Positions 18,828-27,430 of a stretch of 59,520 nucleotides of DNA are shown in pieces. The DNA lies in the NCBI GenBank assembly GCA_001464385.1, contig LNFB01000239.1:1-59520 (forward strand), read 5' to 3'. Positions within the stretch are counted from its first letter, which is position 1; each line of letters opens with the position of its first letter. Source of the stretch: Deltaproteobacteria bacterium Ga0077550. Lineage in GTDB: Bacteria > Myxococcota_A > Polyangia > Nannocystales > Nannocystaceae. Under the pieces are notes generated by a model that saw only the letters and a program-made list of their open reading frames with translations, did no database searches and was not told the origin of the DNA. Position numbers and translations under genes: made by a program.

Positions 18828-21800
18828 GTGAACACGACGGCGCCCCTCACGATCACGCTCGCGATCGAACGGCCTGGCGAGTCCGTCCAGACCCACACGT
18901 TCCGTGGCGAGAAGGCGCTCGTCGGTCGCGAGACCGGTGAGATCGTCCTGCGCGACGCCGAGTCCTCGGCGCTCCACGCCGAGATCGATTGCACCCAGGG
19001 CGCCGTGGTCGTCCGCGATCTCGGCAGCAGCAACGGCACCTGGCGGGGCAAGGCCGCGGACGACGGCGTGATCACCTGGGAGCGCTTGCCTCAGTTCGCG
19101 CTGCTGCCCGGCGGGAGCTTCCGCTGCGGCGCCACGATCATCCGCCTCGTCGAGCTCGAGGGCGCCGCGTTCCAGGTGCCGGCGGGTCGCACCGTCGTGT
19201 CGGCCTCGCGCCCGGCGAGCGCTAGCCCGGCCGCCTCGCACATCACGGTGACGCGTGGCGGTGCCGTGCCGCCGCCGTCGAGCGCCGCGACGCTGCCCGG
19301 CAAGTCCGAGGGGACGATCGTCGGTCAGCCGCCGCCCGGCGGCGCGATCGAGCCGACCGAATCGAGCGTCACGCTGCCCTTCGGCGAGGCCGCACCGCGC
19401 GGCGAGCTGCTGACCTCCTCGTCGACGCTGCCCGCCACCGACGACGCGAGCACGACCATGCGCGCGCCGACCCACGTCACGGATCTCGCGCCGCCCACCG
19501 CGTCGACCAGCACCGTCGTTGCGCCTGCACCGATGCCCGACCTCGCGCCGCCGGTCGGATCCACCAGCACCGTCGTCGCACCGACGAGCCCCCTCGTGCC
19601 CGCGCCGCCCGTCGTGCCGCCGCCCGCCGCAGCGAGCCCCGTCGTCGGCCGGCCGCCGGTGGCCAACGCGCTCATCCGCCCCGGTGGGCGACCGATCACC
19701 GGACCCACCGCCACCGTGCCCGCGGGGCCGAAGCCCGCGCGCGCGTGGCTGCGCAAGGCGGGGATCGGCGCGGCGATCGTGGCCGTCATCGCCCTCGTCG
19801 GCGGCGGGATCTGGTGGGCCGTGCGGCGCTTCACCGGCGGCCCGCCCGCCCTCGCGGTGACCATCGCCCGCGAGCTCCCCGACGACGCCCTCGGCTTCGT
19901 CGCGATCGCATCCCCACGGGCGCAGCTGGATCTCGTCGGCGACGCCGCGCCCGAGCCGATGCGCAAGGAGGCCTCCGACGCCCTCGGCTTCGATCCGTTC
20001 ACGCTCGCGTCGTGGACCGATCGCGGCATCGATCCCGACGGCGAGATCGGCGTCGCGCTGCTCGAGCTCGGCAAGCCGACGTTGGCCGTGTCGATGGGCC
20101 TCGGCGACGCGACCAAGCTCCGCGCCGCGATCCCGGCGCTCGTCGCCAAGCTCGGCGGCGTGCCCGAGCCCACGCTCTCCGAGCGCACCTTCGGCGCGGT
20201 GCCCGGGCTGTGGCTCGAGTCCCCGGTCCCCGCGGCGCTGCTGCTGCGGGATCGCCGGGTGATGGCGGTGATCGGACTGCCCGGCGCCGACGCGAGCACC
20301 GTGGCCCGTCACGCCGAGCGGCTCGCCGCGCTGGAGTCCGGCGCATCGCTCGCGGAGCGTCCCGGCTTCACGGACCTCGGCCCCGAGCCGGGCGCTCCGC
20401 TGATGGTCACCTACGTCGACGGCGTGTCGATGCGCAGCGCCGTGCCGGCGGGCGCCCCCGCACTGCTCGCGCTGCGGACCGGCTTCAGCGAGATCGACGC
20501 GTTCTCGTTCACCGTGAGCCGCGACGGCCCGCGGTTGCACGCCGCGTGGCAGACGGTGCTCCGCGACGGCTCGTCCGCGCTGAAGTACCTCGGCGACGTC
20601 GAGCGCACCGGGCGGGCCACCGCGCGCATCCCTGGGCCGGCGCTCGCTGGCATGGACTTCGCGGTCGCCGCGACGCCCGTACTCGAGACGCTGACCGCCT
20701 TCGCCACGCTCGCGGGCGTGCTCGGCCCCGCCGAGACCGAGTTCAAGGCCAGCACGGGCCTCGATCTGCGCGCCGACGTGTTCGACAACGTCGGCGGCGA
20801 GCTCGGGGTCGTCCTGGGCCGCCTGCCCTCGAAGAAGGACGGCCTCGACTTCGCCGTCGTCGGCTTCGCGTCGGTCAAGGACGCGAAGAAGGCCGCGACG
20901 TCGCTCCACACCGCGCTCGGGGCCCTGCAGCGCCACGTGTTCGAGAGCCCCGCGACCACCGAGTCGTTCGGCGAGACCGCGGTGCACACGTTCACGATCC
21001 CGGTGGGCGACGAGTCGTTCCCGGTGTCGCTCTTCGTCGCCGCCGACCACGTGTGGATCGCCGCGGGCAAGGTCGACGCGCGCGCGATCGTCGAAGGCTC
21101 GGGCAAGTCGATCCGCGACACCGCGCGGCACGAGGCGATCCGCGAGGCGCTCGCGCCGGGCGACAGTGCCGCGGGCTTCGTCGACCTCCGCGAGCTGCTC
21201 GGCGCCAGCGATCCGCTGATGTCGGAGGGCGACCGCACCGACAAGGCCACCGCGAAGCCGCTGCTGGATCCGCTCGAGGTCCTGACGCTGCGCGCACGCA
21301 CCAAGGGCCGGGTCTCGCGCGTCGCCGTCACGCTGCACACCTCGGTCGACGACGCCGCGACGACGCTCGTGCGCGCGTCGTTCCAGGTCGCAGGCGACGC
21401 CCTCGCCGAGGCCGTCGGCCGCGAGCGTCGTCGTTCCCGGTGCGCCGAGCTGGTCGCTGCGCTCGAGGCGATCGCCAAGACCGACACCTCGCGCACGCTG
21501 CTCGACTTCTCGCTGCGCTTCGACGTCCGCGACGCGTGCGAGACCAAGGCCACCCCCGAGCAGGTGACGTGCGCGATCGCGGCGAAGACATTCGCCGAGG
21601 TCGAGGCCTGCGGGGGCGCCGAAGCGGGCCTGCTCCCACCCGAGCCCGAGCCGCAGGCGGTCCCTTACGTCGAGGACATCTGGCCGAACACCCGCGCCTC
21701 GCCGAGCGACGGCGCGGTGCCCAGGCCCGAGGTCAACTACGGCGTCGACGTCGGCGACGATCCGGTCGTCCGCGGCCGCGCCGACGCGCTGGTCACGATC

Positions 21801-22898
21801 GTCGAGTTCGGCGACTTCCAGTGCCCGTACTGCCGCGAGGTCACCGCGACGCTCGACGACCTCCTCGCGCGCCACGGCGACGACGTGCGGGTGGTCTTCC
21901 GCCAGAACCCCCTGGCGATCCACGCCGACGCCCGACCGGCGGCCAAGGCCGCGCTGGCCGCCGCGCGCCAGGGCAAGTTCTGGGAGATGCACGACAAGCT
22001 CTTCGACTCGCAGTACGAGCTGTCGTCGGGCAAGTTCCGCGACTACGCGATCGCGCTCGGGCTCGACGCGGCGAAGTTCGACCTCGACCTCGCCGACGCC
22101 GCGCTCGACCGGCGCATCGACGCCGACCTCGCGGTCGCCAAGCGCTTCGGCGTCACCGGGACGCCGGCGTTCTTCATCAATGGTCGGTTCCTCTCGGGCA
22201 ATCAGCCGGCGGGCGTGTTCGATCGCGTGATCAACGAGGAGCTCTCGCGGGCGCGCACGTTCGTCGAGCGGCGCGGCAACACCCGCAAGCGCCTGTACGA
22301 CGACATGATCGGCCGCTGGGCCACCGAGGTCGGCCGCTCGACCGCCGTGGCGCTGCCGCCCGACTCCGGCGAGCGCTTCACCTTCGACTTGACCGGCATG
22401 CCGCAGCGCGGCGCGACGGGCTTCTCGCGCGTGACGCTGGTCGAGTGCGGCGACTTCGAGTGCCCGTACTGTCAGCGCGCCACCAAGACCGTCCAGCGCA
22501 TCCTCGCGGACTACCCGACCCAGGTGGTCTTCGCCTTCGCCCACAACCCGCTGTCGTTCCACCCCCACGCCGAGCCCGCCGCCCGCGCCGCCGCGGCCGC
22601 CGATCTGCAGGGCAAGTTCTGGGAGATGCACGACAAGCTGTTCGGCGACGCCGACGCGCTCGACGACGCCAGCATCTTGCTCTACGCCAAGGAGCTCAAG
22701 CTCGACGTCGCCAAGTTCGAGGCCGACCGTGCCTCGGCCGAGGTCACGAAGAAGGTCGCGGACCAGAAGAAGCTCTGCGTCGACAACGGCGGGTCGAGCA
22801 CCCCGACGTTCTTCCTCAACGGGCGGCGCATCGAAGGTGCGCAGTCGTTCGAGACGTTCAAGGCGCTGATCGACGCCGAGCTCCTCGGCGGAATCTGA
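18828..22898 (+). CDS. FHA - TM - DUF3352-like - DsbA - DsbA fusion protein
   Basis: 1356 residues from GTG at 18828. Residues 25-107 form an FHA domain: ALVGRETGEIVLRD (Gly33, Arg34), SSALHAEI, and DLGSSNGTWRG. A Pro/Ala/Thr linker of about 190 residues leads to one membrane segment near 308-330 (GIGAAIVAVIALVGGGIWWAV). The large ectodomain (about 340-945) has a DUF3352-like look, for example DVFDNVGGELGVVLGRL. Two DsbA/thioredoxin-like domains end the protein. Their CPYC active sites are at 999-1002 and 1212-1215, with cis-Pro loops GVTGTPAFFING and GGSSTPTFFLNG. The FHA should read phosphothreonine in the cytoplasm while the thiol domains act outside. Such a fusion is unusual. Domain calls for FHA and DsbA are firm; the middle region is tentative. 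Confidence 0.88.
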   Translation: MNTTAPLTITLAIERPGESVQTHTFRGEKALVGRETGEIVLRDAESSALHAEIDCTQGAVVVRDLGSSNGTWRGKAADDGVITWERLPQFALLPGGSFRCGATIIRLVELEGAAFQVPAGRTVVSASRPASASPAASHITVTRGGAVPPPSSAATLPGKSEGTIVGQPPPGGAIEPTESSVTLPFGEAAPRGELLTSSSTLPATDDASTTMRAPTHVTDLAPPTASTSTVVAPAPMPDLAPPVGSTSTVVAPTSPLVPAPPVVPPPAAASPVVGRPPVANALIRPGGRPITGPTATVPAGPKPARAWLRKAGIGAAIVAVIALVGGGIWWAVRRFTGGPPALAVTIARELPDDALGFVAIASPRAQLDLVGDAAPEPMRKEASDALGFDPFTLASWTDRGIDPDGEIGVALLELGKPTLAVSMGLGDATKLRAAIPALVAKLGGVPEPTLSERTFGAVPGLWLESPVPAALLLRDRRVMAVIGLPGADASTVARHAERLAALESGASLAERPGFTDLGPEPGAPLMVTYVDGVSMRSAVPAGAPALLALRTGFSEIDAFSFTVSRDGPRLHAAWQTVLRDGSSALKYLGDVERTGRATARIPGPALAGMDFAVAATPVLETLTAFATLAGVLGPAETEFKASTGLDLRADVFDNVGGELGVVLGRLPSKKDGLDFAVVGFASVKDAKKAATSLHTALGALQRHVFESPATTESFGETAVHTFTIPVGDESFPVSLFVAADHVWIAAGKVDARAIVEGSGKSIRDTARHEAIREALAPGDSAAGFVDLRELLGASDPLMSEGDRTDKATAKPLLDPLEVLTLRARTKGRVSRVAVTLHTSVDDAATTLVRASFQVAGDALAEAVGRERRRSRCAELVAALEAIAKTDTSRTLLDFSLRFDVRDACETKATPEQVTCAIAAKTFAEVEACGGAEAGLLPPEPEPQAVPYVEDIWPNTRASPSDGAVPRPEVNYGVDVGDDPVVRGRADALVTIVEFGDFQCPYCREVTATLDDLLARHGDDVRVVFRQNPLAIHADARPAAKAALAAARQGKFWEMHDKLFDSQYELSSGKFRDYAIALGLDAAKFDLDLADAALDRRIDADLAVAKRFGVTGTPAFFINGRFLSGNQPAGVFDRVINEELSRARTFVERRGNTRKRLYDDMIGRWATEVGRSTAVALPPDSGERFTFDLTGMPQRGATGFSRVTLVECGDFECPYCQRATKTVQRILADYPTQVVFAFAHNPLSFHPHAEPAARAAAAADLQGKFWEMHDKLFGDADALDDASILLYAKELKLDVAKFEADRASAEVTKKVADQKKLCVDNGGSSTPTFFLNGRRIEGAQSFETFKALIDAELLGGI

Positions 22899-23137
22899 GG
22901 CGGTGCGCTACGGGCGGATCGGCCCGCCGAGCCCCCCTGCAACGCGCCGTGGAGGGTCGCGCCGGGCGCCGCGCAAACGGCTGCGCACGGCAAAAAACCG
23001 CGCACGAACGCGAACACCTCGGTGTAGGCTCAGCCCGCCCGCGGAAGGCACCGTCGCCAGTCGCTCGACGCCCGGTTCTCCGGGGTCGGCCCATGGCTCG
23101 ACCGGCGGGCACTTCATTCCCAAGGATTCGTGAACTC

Positions 23138-25057
23138 ATGATGCGCATCAAGCTTCGCCATTGCTCGCTCTTCGCGGGCTCGTTCCTGCTCGCCGCCTGC
23201 GGCGATGATTCCCCCGCCACCCAGGACACCGACGCGAGCTCGTCGTCGGGTAGCGCGGACAGCAGCGGCGGCCCGACCGATCCCACGATCGATCCCGACT
23301 CGTCGAGCAGCGGCAACCCGACGACCAGCCCCGAGACCACGGTCGACAGCTCGGGCTCGGAGTCGTCGTCGTCGTCCGGTGGCGGCACGTGCCTCATCCC
23401 GACGACGATCCTCGCCGACCCGAGCTTCGAGGCGGGCGCGGACGCCTCGGAGTGGGGCGAGGCCTCGTCTGCCTTCGGCACGCCGCTGTGCGACGCCGGC
23501 TGCGGCGGCCCCGATGCCCAGGACGGTAGCTGGTATGTCTGGCTCGGTGGCTCCGGCGGTGGTGACATCGGCGGTGTCTCGCAGGAGGTCACCATCGGTG
23601 AGGCCGACTCGCTCGAGCTCAGCTTCTACTTCCAGTACGGGCTCGAGGGGAACGGCAGCGATGTCTTCCAGCTGCAGATCGACGGCGACGTGCTCTGGGA
23701 GGTCACCAACGCCGACGTCGCCGACTTCGCCGAGTGGACGCAGGTGACCATCGACGTCTCGGCCTACGCCGACGGCGGCGACCACGACATCGACTTCACG
23801 GGCATCGCTTCGGGCAACGCGAACCTCTTCCTCGACAACATCCAGCTCGAGACCTGTGGCGCGGGCGCGGCGATCACCGAGTCCGACACCGTCGACCCGG
23901 CGATGACCGGCGGCGACACCGACGCGACCACCGACACCGGCGGCATGCTGACGTGCGAGGACATCGGCAACACCGTGCCCGTCGCGCAGGACGGCAACAA
24001 CGGCGGCGCGGGCGACGACATCGTGCCTTCGTGCCTCATCGGCAACGGCGACGGCGCGGGCGAAGACGTCGGCTACACCTGGACGGCACCGGCCGACGGA
24101 ACGTACCGCTTCGACACGCTGGGCAGCCCGCTCGACACGGTGATCGTCATCCTCGACACCTGCGACTCCGGCGGCACCGAGCTGGCCTGCAATGACGACG
24201 TCTCGGGGGACGTCTTCCAGTCCGTCGTGACCCTGCCGATGACAGCCGGCCAGACCGTCGCAGTGGTCGTGGATGGCTGGAACGCCGCCGCCGTCGACGA
24301 CTTCACGCTCAACATCAACCAGCTCTCGTGCGATCCGCCGATCGATCTCGGCAACAACGAGCCGGTCAACCAGGACGGCGACAACACCGGCGCGGGCGAC
24401 GATGTGGCCGCGTCATGCGGTGGCATCGGCGGCGAGGACGTCGTGTACACCTGGCAGGCCCCGGACGCCGGCATCTACAGCATCTCGGCGTCGAGCCTGG
24501 TGCTGGCCCCCGTCGTCAGCGCCTACTCGGGCACGTGCGGCGACCCCGGCTCCGAGCTCGGCTGCGCGACGGACAACAACCTCGCGGCCTTCAACGTGGT
24601 GGTCGCTGCCGATCAGCAGATCTCGATCGTCGTCGACGGCGTGACCGCGGACGACATCGGCGCGTACGAGCTGGCCATCACGCAGACCGGCATGCTCAGC
24701 GGTGATTGCTGCGCCGCCGACGACTCGGCTGGCTGCGAGGACGCGACCATCAGCCAGTGCACCTGTGCCTTCGACGCCTCGGATCTCGGCCCCGACGTCC
24801 CACTTGCGCCTGCTGACTGCTGCAGCGGACCGTGGACGGCGGCCTGCGCGAGCATTGCCGCGTCGCAGTGCGGCGCGGATGCATGTACGCTGACCGACGG
24901 CGGTAGCTGTTGCGTCGGCGACAGTGGCGCTCCCGGCTGCGATGTTCCCGAGGTCCAGGACTGCGTGTGCGACTTCGATGCGTTCTGCTGCGACGACAAC
25001 TGGGACGCAGTGTGCGTCGCGAAGGGCCAGCTCTTCTGCTCGGCCCAGTGCGCCTAG
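23138..25057 (+). CDS. Large Cys-rich lipoprotein with PPC-like repeats
   Basis: 639 residues. The start is ATG at 23138 (a second ATG follows), with AAGGA nine nt upstream. Lipobox LLAAC, Cys21, is followed by a Ser/Gly/Asp/Thr linker to about 88. A beta-sandwich domain (about 89-245) contains GSWYVWLGGSGGG and LELSFYFQYG and may bind carbohydrate. Two homologous domains of about 115 residues follow, each of the form NxxPVxQDGxNxGAGDD, YTW-APDxGxY; they resemble pre-peptidase C-terminal domains. The last 110 residues are very Cys-rich with repeats such as DCCSGPWTAACASIAASQC and FCCDDNWDAVCVAKG. It lies directly downstream of the FHA-DsbA fusion and could be a client for disulfide formation (inference). 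Confidence 0.8.
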   Translation: MMRIKLRHCSLFAGSFLLAACGDDSPATQDTDASSSSGSADSSGGPTDPTIDPDSSSSGNPTTSPETTVDSSGSESSSSSGGGTCLIPTTILADPSFEAGADASEWGEASSAFGTPLCDAGCGGPDAQDGSWYVWLGGSGGGDIGGVSQEVTIGEADSLELSFYFQYGLEGNGSDVFQLQIDGDVLWEVTNADVADFAEWTQVTIDVSAYADGGDHDIDFTGIASGNANLFLDNIQLETCGAGAAITESDTVDPAMTGGDTDATTDTGGMLTCEDIGNTVPVAQDGNNGGAGDDIVPSCLIGNGDGAGEDVGYTWTAPADGTYRFDTLGSPLDTVIVILDTCDSGGTELACNDDVSGDVFQSVVTLPMTAGQTVAVVVDGWNAAAVDDFTLNINQLSCDPPIDLGNNEPVNQDGDNTGAGDDVAASCGGIGGEDVVYTWQAPDAGIYSISASSLVLAPVVSAYSGTCGDPGSELGCATDNNLAAFNVVVAADQQISIVVDGVTADDIGAYELAITQTGMLSGDCCAADDSAGCEDATISQCTCAFDASDLGPDVPLAPADCCSGPWTAACASIAASQCGADACTLTDGGSCCVGDSGAPGCDVPEVQDCVCDFDAFCCDDNWDAVCVAKGQLFCSAQCA

Positions 25058-26796
25058 TCGCCCTGTTCGTGCTGGCGATGCTGTCGTGGCCCTCGGGGGC
25101 CACGGCGGCGTCGGCCCCCCAGCCGGAGCGCGCGTGGGAGCACGCGCGTGCGTTGGTTCGAGACATCGGCCCGCGCCCCGCTGATTCGCAGCAGGCGCGG
25201 GCCGCCGCGCGTCACGTCGAGGACGCGTTCACCCGGCTCGGGATCCCGACCGAGCGCGTCCCGGCCGGCGCGCAGTTCGTCCCGGAGATCCGCGTCGGCG
25301 ATGCCCTCGTCTCCGCGGGGCGCACGGTGACGCTCGACGACGACACGATCGTCGCCACCCTGTCCGCGACCGAGGGCGTCGGCGCCCCCGCGATCCTGAT
25401 CCTCGCCCACGTCGACACCGTCGCAGGGGCGCCCGGCGCCGTCGACAACGCGGCGGCCGTCGGCGTGCTCCTCGAGCTCGCGCGATCGCTGGCCGACGAA
25501 CCCGTCCGCCCGCACGACGTCATCTTCGCCGCGACCGCCGGCGAGGAGGTCGGGCTGGTCGGCGCGCGGGCCCTCGCCGCGCAGCTCGATCCCGATCGCA
25601 TCGGCGTGGCCATCTCCCTCGATCTCATCGGACGACCGGGGCCGCTGACGCTCAACGGTCTGTCGGCGCACCTCGGCGCGCCGTGGCTCGATCGCATCGC
25701 CCGCGCGGCCGCGACGGCCCGCGTCGCGATCGAGGCCCCGCTCACCCACCAGGTCGTCAGCCGCCTGCTGCCGCAGCTCGAGCGCAGCGATCACGGCGTG
25801 TTCACCGAGCGCGGTATCCCGGCGTTCCACCTGTACCACCGCGGCCCGGGCCGCATCTATCTGCAGTACCACGGGCCGCGCGACGACCTCGATCAGATCG
25901 ACGCCGCGTCGGTCGCCGCGGCGCTCGCGATGCTCCACGCGTTCGCGCTCGACCCCGCCGCGCTGCCGCCCGTCGGTGGGACCGCGGCGACGTGGCTGCC
26001 CTTCGGTGACGGGCTGATCCTCCGCGACGGCGCATGCAAGGCGATCGAGGCCGTGATGATCGCCCTGTGCGTCGTGCTGCTCGTGCTCGCGGCGCGGCGC
26101 GGCACGCCGTGGCGCCCGCGCGTGATGGCCTCGGCCCTCGCGTGCGCGGTGACCATCGTCGCGTGGGCCACCGTGCTCGGCATCGACGCCCTCGGTGCGG
26201 CCGCGCGCGCGCACCCGCAGCCGTGGATCCACGCGCCGGGGCGATGGATCGTCGCGACGCTCCTGCTGCTCGTCGGGTTGCTGACCGCGGCCGCGCCGTG
26301 GCTGCGGCGGTGGCCGCTCGACGCTGGGGCCGGCGTCCCGGCCGTCGTCCTCGCGATGATCCCAGGCGTGGTGCTCGCATGGTTCGGCGTCGTCGCGCTG
26401 GCCTGGATCCCGCTGGCGCACACGGTCGGCCTGTCGGCGCTGGGCTCGACCCGCCGCCCGCGGACCGCCGCGCTCGTCCTCGCGGTCGCGATGATTCCCG
26501 CGTGGGCCTGCATCGATCCCGATCTCCTGCGTGAGGCGAGCTTCCACGGCTTCCTACCCCGCGGCCTCGGGCTCGCGCCAATCCTCGCGGTGGTGCTGCT
26601 GCCGGCCAGCCTCGCCGGCACGCGCCTGCTCGCGACGCTGCCGCTGTCGCGTCGGGCGAGGGTCACCGCCGTGGCGGTGGGCGTCGCGGCGTGGCTCGCC
26701 GTCGCGCTCGGATCGGCGCTCGGCGATCGACAGTGCACCGCGTCGGCCTATGCGACGGCCGGGCTCACCTGTGAGCTCGGGCCCGCATCGCCCTGA
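25048..26796 (+). CDS. M28-family membrane metallopeptidase
   Basis: 582 residues from GTG at 25048, which overlaps the previous gene by 10 bp and gives a good signal sequence (VRLVALFVLAMLSWPSGATA). The M28 metal-ligand blocks are present: His in ILAHVDTVAG (about residue 121), Asp in VDNAAAVGVLLELA, Glu pair in AGEEVGLVGARA, Asp in SLDLIGR, and the final His in YLQYHGPRDDLDQIDAASV. The catalytic part faces the periplasm. About 250 C-terminal residues form six or so membrane segments, as in the multi-pass M28 (ER-aminopeptidase-like) subgroup. It probably trims peptides outside the membrane. Later start codons (for example ATG at 25078) are possible. Confidence 0.85.
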   Translation: MRLVALFVLAMLSWPSGATAASAPQPERAWEHARALVRDIGPRPADSQQARAAARHVEDAFTRLGIPTERVPAGAQFVPEIRVGDALVSAGRTVTLDDDTIVATLSATEGVGAPAILILAHVDTVAGAPGAVDNAAAVGVLLELARSLADEPVRPHDVIFAATAGEEVGLVGARALAAQLDPDRIGVAISLDLIGRPGPLTLNGLSAHLGAPWLDRIARAAATARVAIEAPLTHQVVSRLLPQLERSDHGVFTERGIPAFHLYHRGPGRIYLQYHGPRDDLDQIDAASVAAALAMLHAFALDPAALPPVGGTAATWLPFGDGLILRDGACKAIEAVMIALCVVLLVLAARRGTPWRPRVMASALACAVTIVAWATVLGIDALGAAARAHPQPWIHAPGRWIVATLLLLVGLLTAAAPWLRRWPLDAGAGVPAVVLAMIPGVVLAWFGVVALAWIPLAHTVGLSALGSTRRPRTAALVLAVAMIPAWACIDPDLLREASFHGFLPRGLGLAPILAVVLLPASLAGTRLLATLPLSRRARVTAVAVGVAAWLAVALGSALGDRQCTASAYATAGLTCELGPASP

Positions 26797-26868
26797 CCGC
26801 ACGGCCGGGCGTCGACTGCGCGCGGCGCGGCCGCTGGAATCGCGGCGCGCGGCCCGGTCGAACGCCCG

Positions 26869-27318
26869 ATGCCCTCGCCCCGCCCGACCTCCCCCGTGAC
26901 GCTCGTCCTCGGGTTCGCGATCGCCTTGGGTGTCGGGCAGGCGTGCCACGGCGACGACGGCGACGAGAACACCGGCGAGGCGTGCATCACCGCCGAGGCC
27001 TGCTATCCCGACCTCGACGATCCCGAGAGCCTCCGCGGCGCGGCGTACTGCCTCGATCGCGTCGAGGGTGGCTACTGCACGCACGAGTGCGAGACGGACG
27101 CCGACTGCTGCGCCGTGCCCGGCGAGTGCGAGACCGACTTGCCGCAGGTGTGCGGGCCGTTCGAGTCGACGGGCCTGCGCCTGTGCTTCTTGTCGTGTGA
27201 GGGCGCGGATCTCGACGGCCTCGACGGCGACACCCACTGCCACGAATACGCGCACCCCGCCTTCGGCTGCCGGAGCACCGGCGGCGGCGCGGAGAATCGC
27301 AAGGTCTGCGTACCGTGA
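26869..27318 (+). CDS. Small Cys-rich exported protein
   Basis: 149 residues starting MPSPRPTSPVTLVLGFAIAL. The hydrophobic signal ends GVGQAC; the lipobox is not canonical (Gly at -3), so it may be a lipoprotein or a cleaved secreted protein. The mature part has about thirteen cysteines with acidic spacing, for example CTHECETDADCCAVPGECET and FLSCEGADLDGLDGDTHC. This suggests a disulfide-rich or metal-binding fold. I do not recognise the family. It follows the M28 gene by 72 bp on the same strand. Confidence 0.68.
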   Translation: MPSPRPTSPVTLVLGFAIALGVGQACHGDDGDENTGEACITAEACYPDLDDPESLRGAAYCLDRVEGGYCTHECETDADCCAVPGECETDLPQVCGPFESTGLRLCFLSCEGADLDGLDGDTHCHEYAHPAFGCRSTGGGAENRKVCVP

Positions 27319-27430
27319 GCTTCACGGCCGCGTGCGCCCACGCTCGGGGAATTCGTCGGGGCGTGTGTTGGCGCAGTGGACAGCGCACCCGTGCGCGGCC
27401 AGTCTCCGCCCCGTGACGAACTCCGACGCG

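Noticed and set aside
18531..22631. A 1366-residue open frame antisense to the FHA-DsbA gene
   Set aside because: Same pattern: Arg/Gly/Glu-rich, no motif. The plus strand has FHA and CPYC motifs.
22903..23133. A 76-codon basic frame in the gap before the Cys-rich lipoprotein
   Set aside because: No ribosome-binding site, an Arg/Pro/Ser-biased composition, and no neighbour or length support. It is probably noise in GC-rich DNA.
19745..23137. An open frame upstream of and in frame with the Cys-rich lipoprotein at 23.1 kb
   Set aside because: The part before 23138 is Arg/Ala-rich and lies out of frame with the FHA-DsbA gene, so it is a shadow. The lipobox protein starts at 23138.
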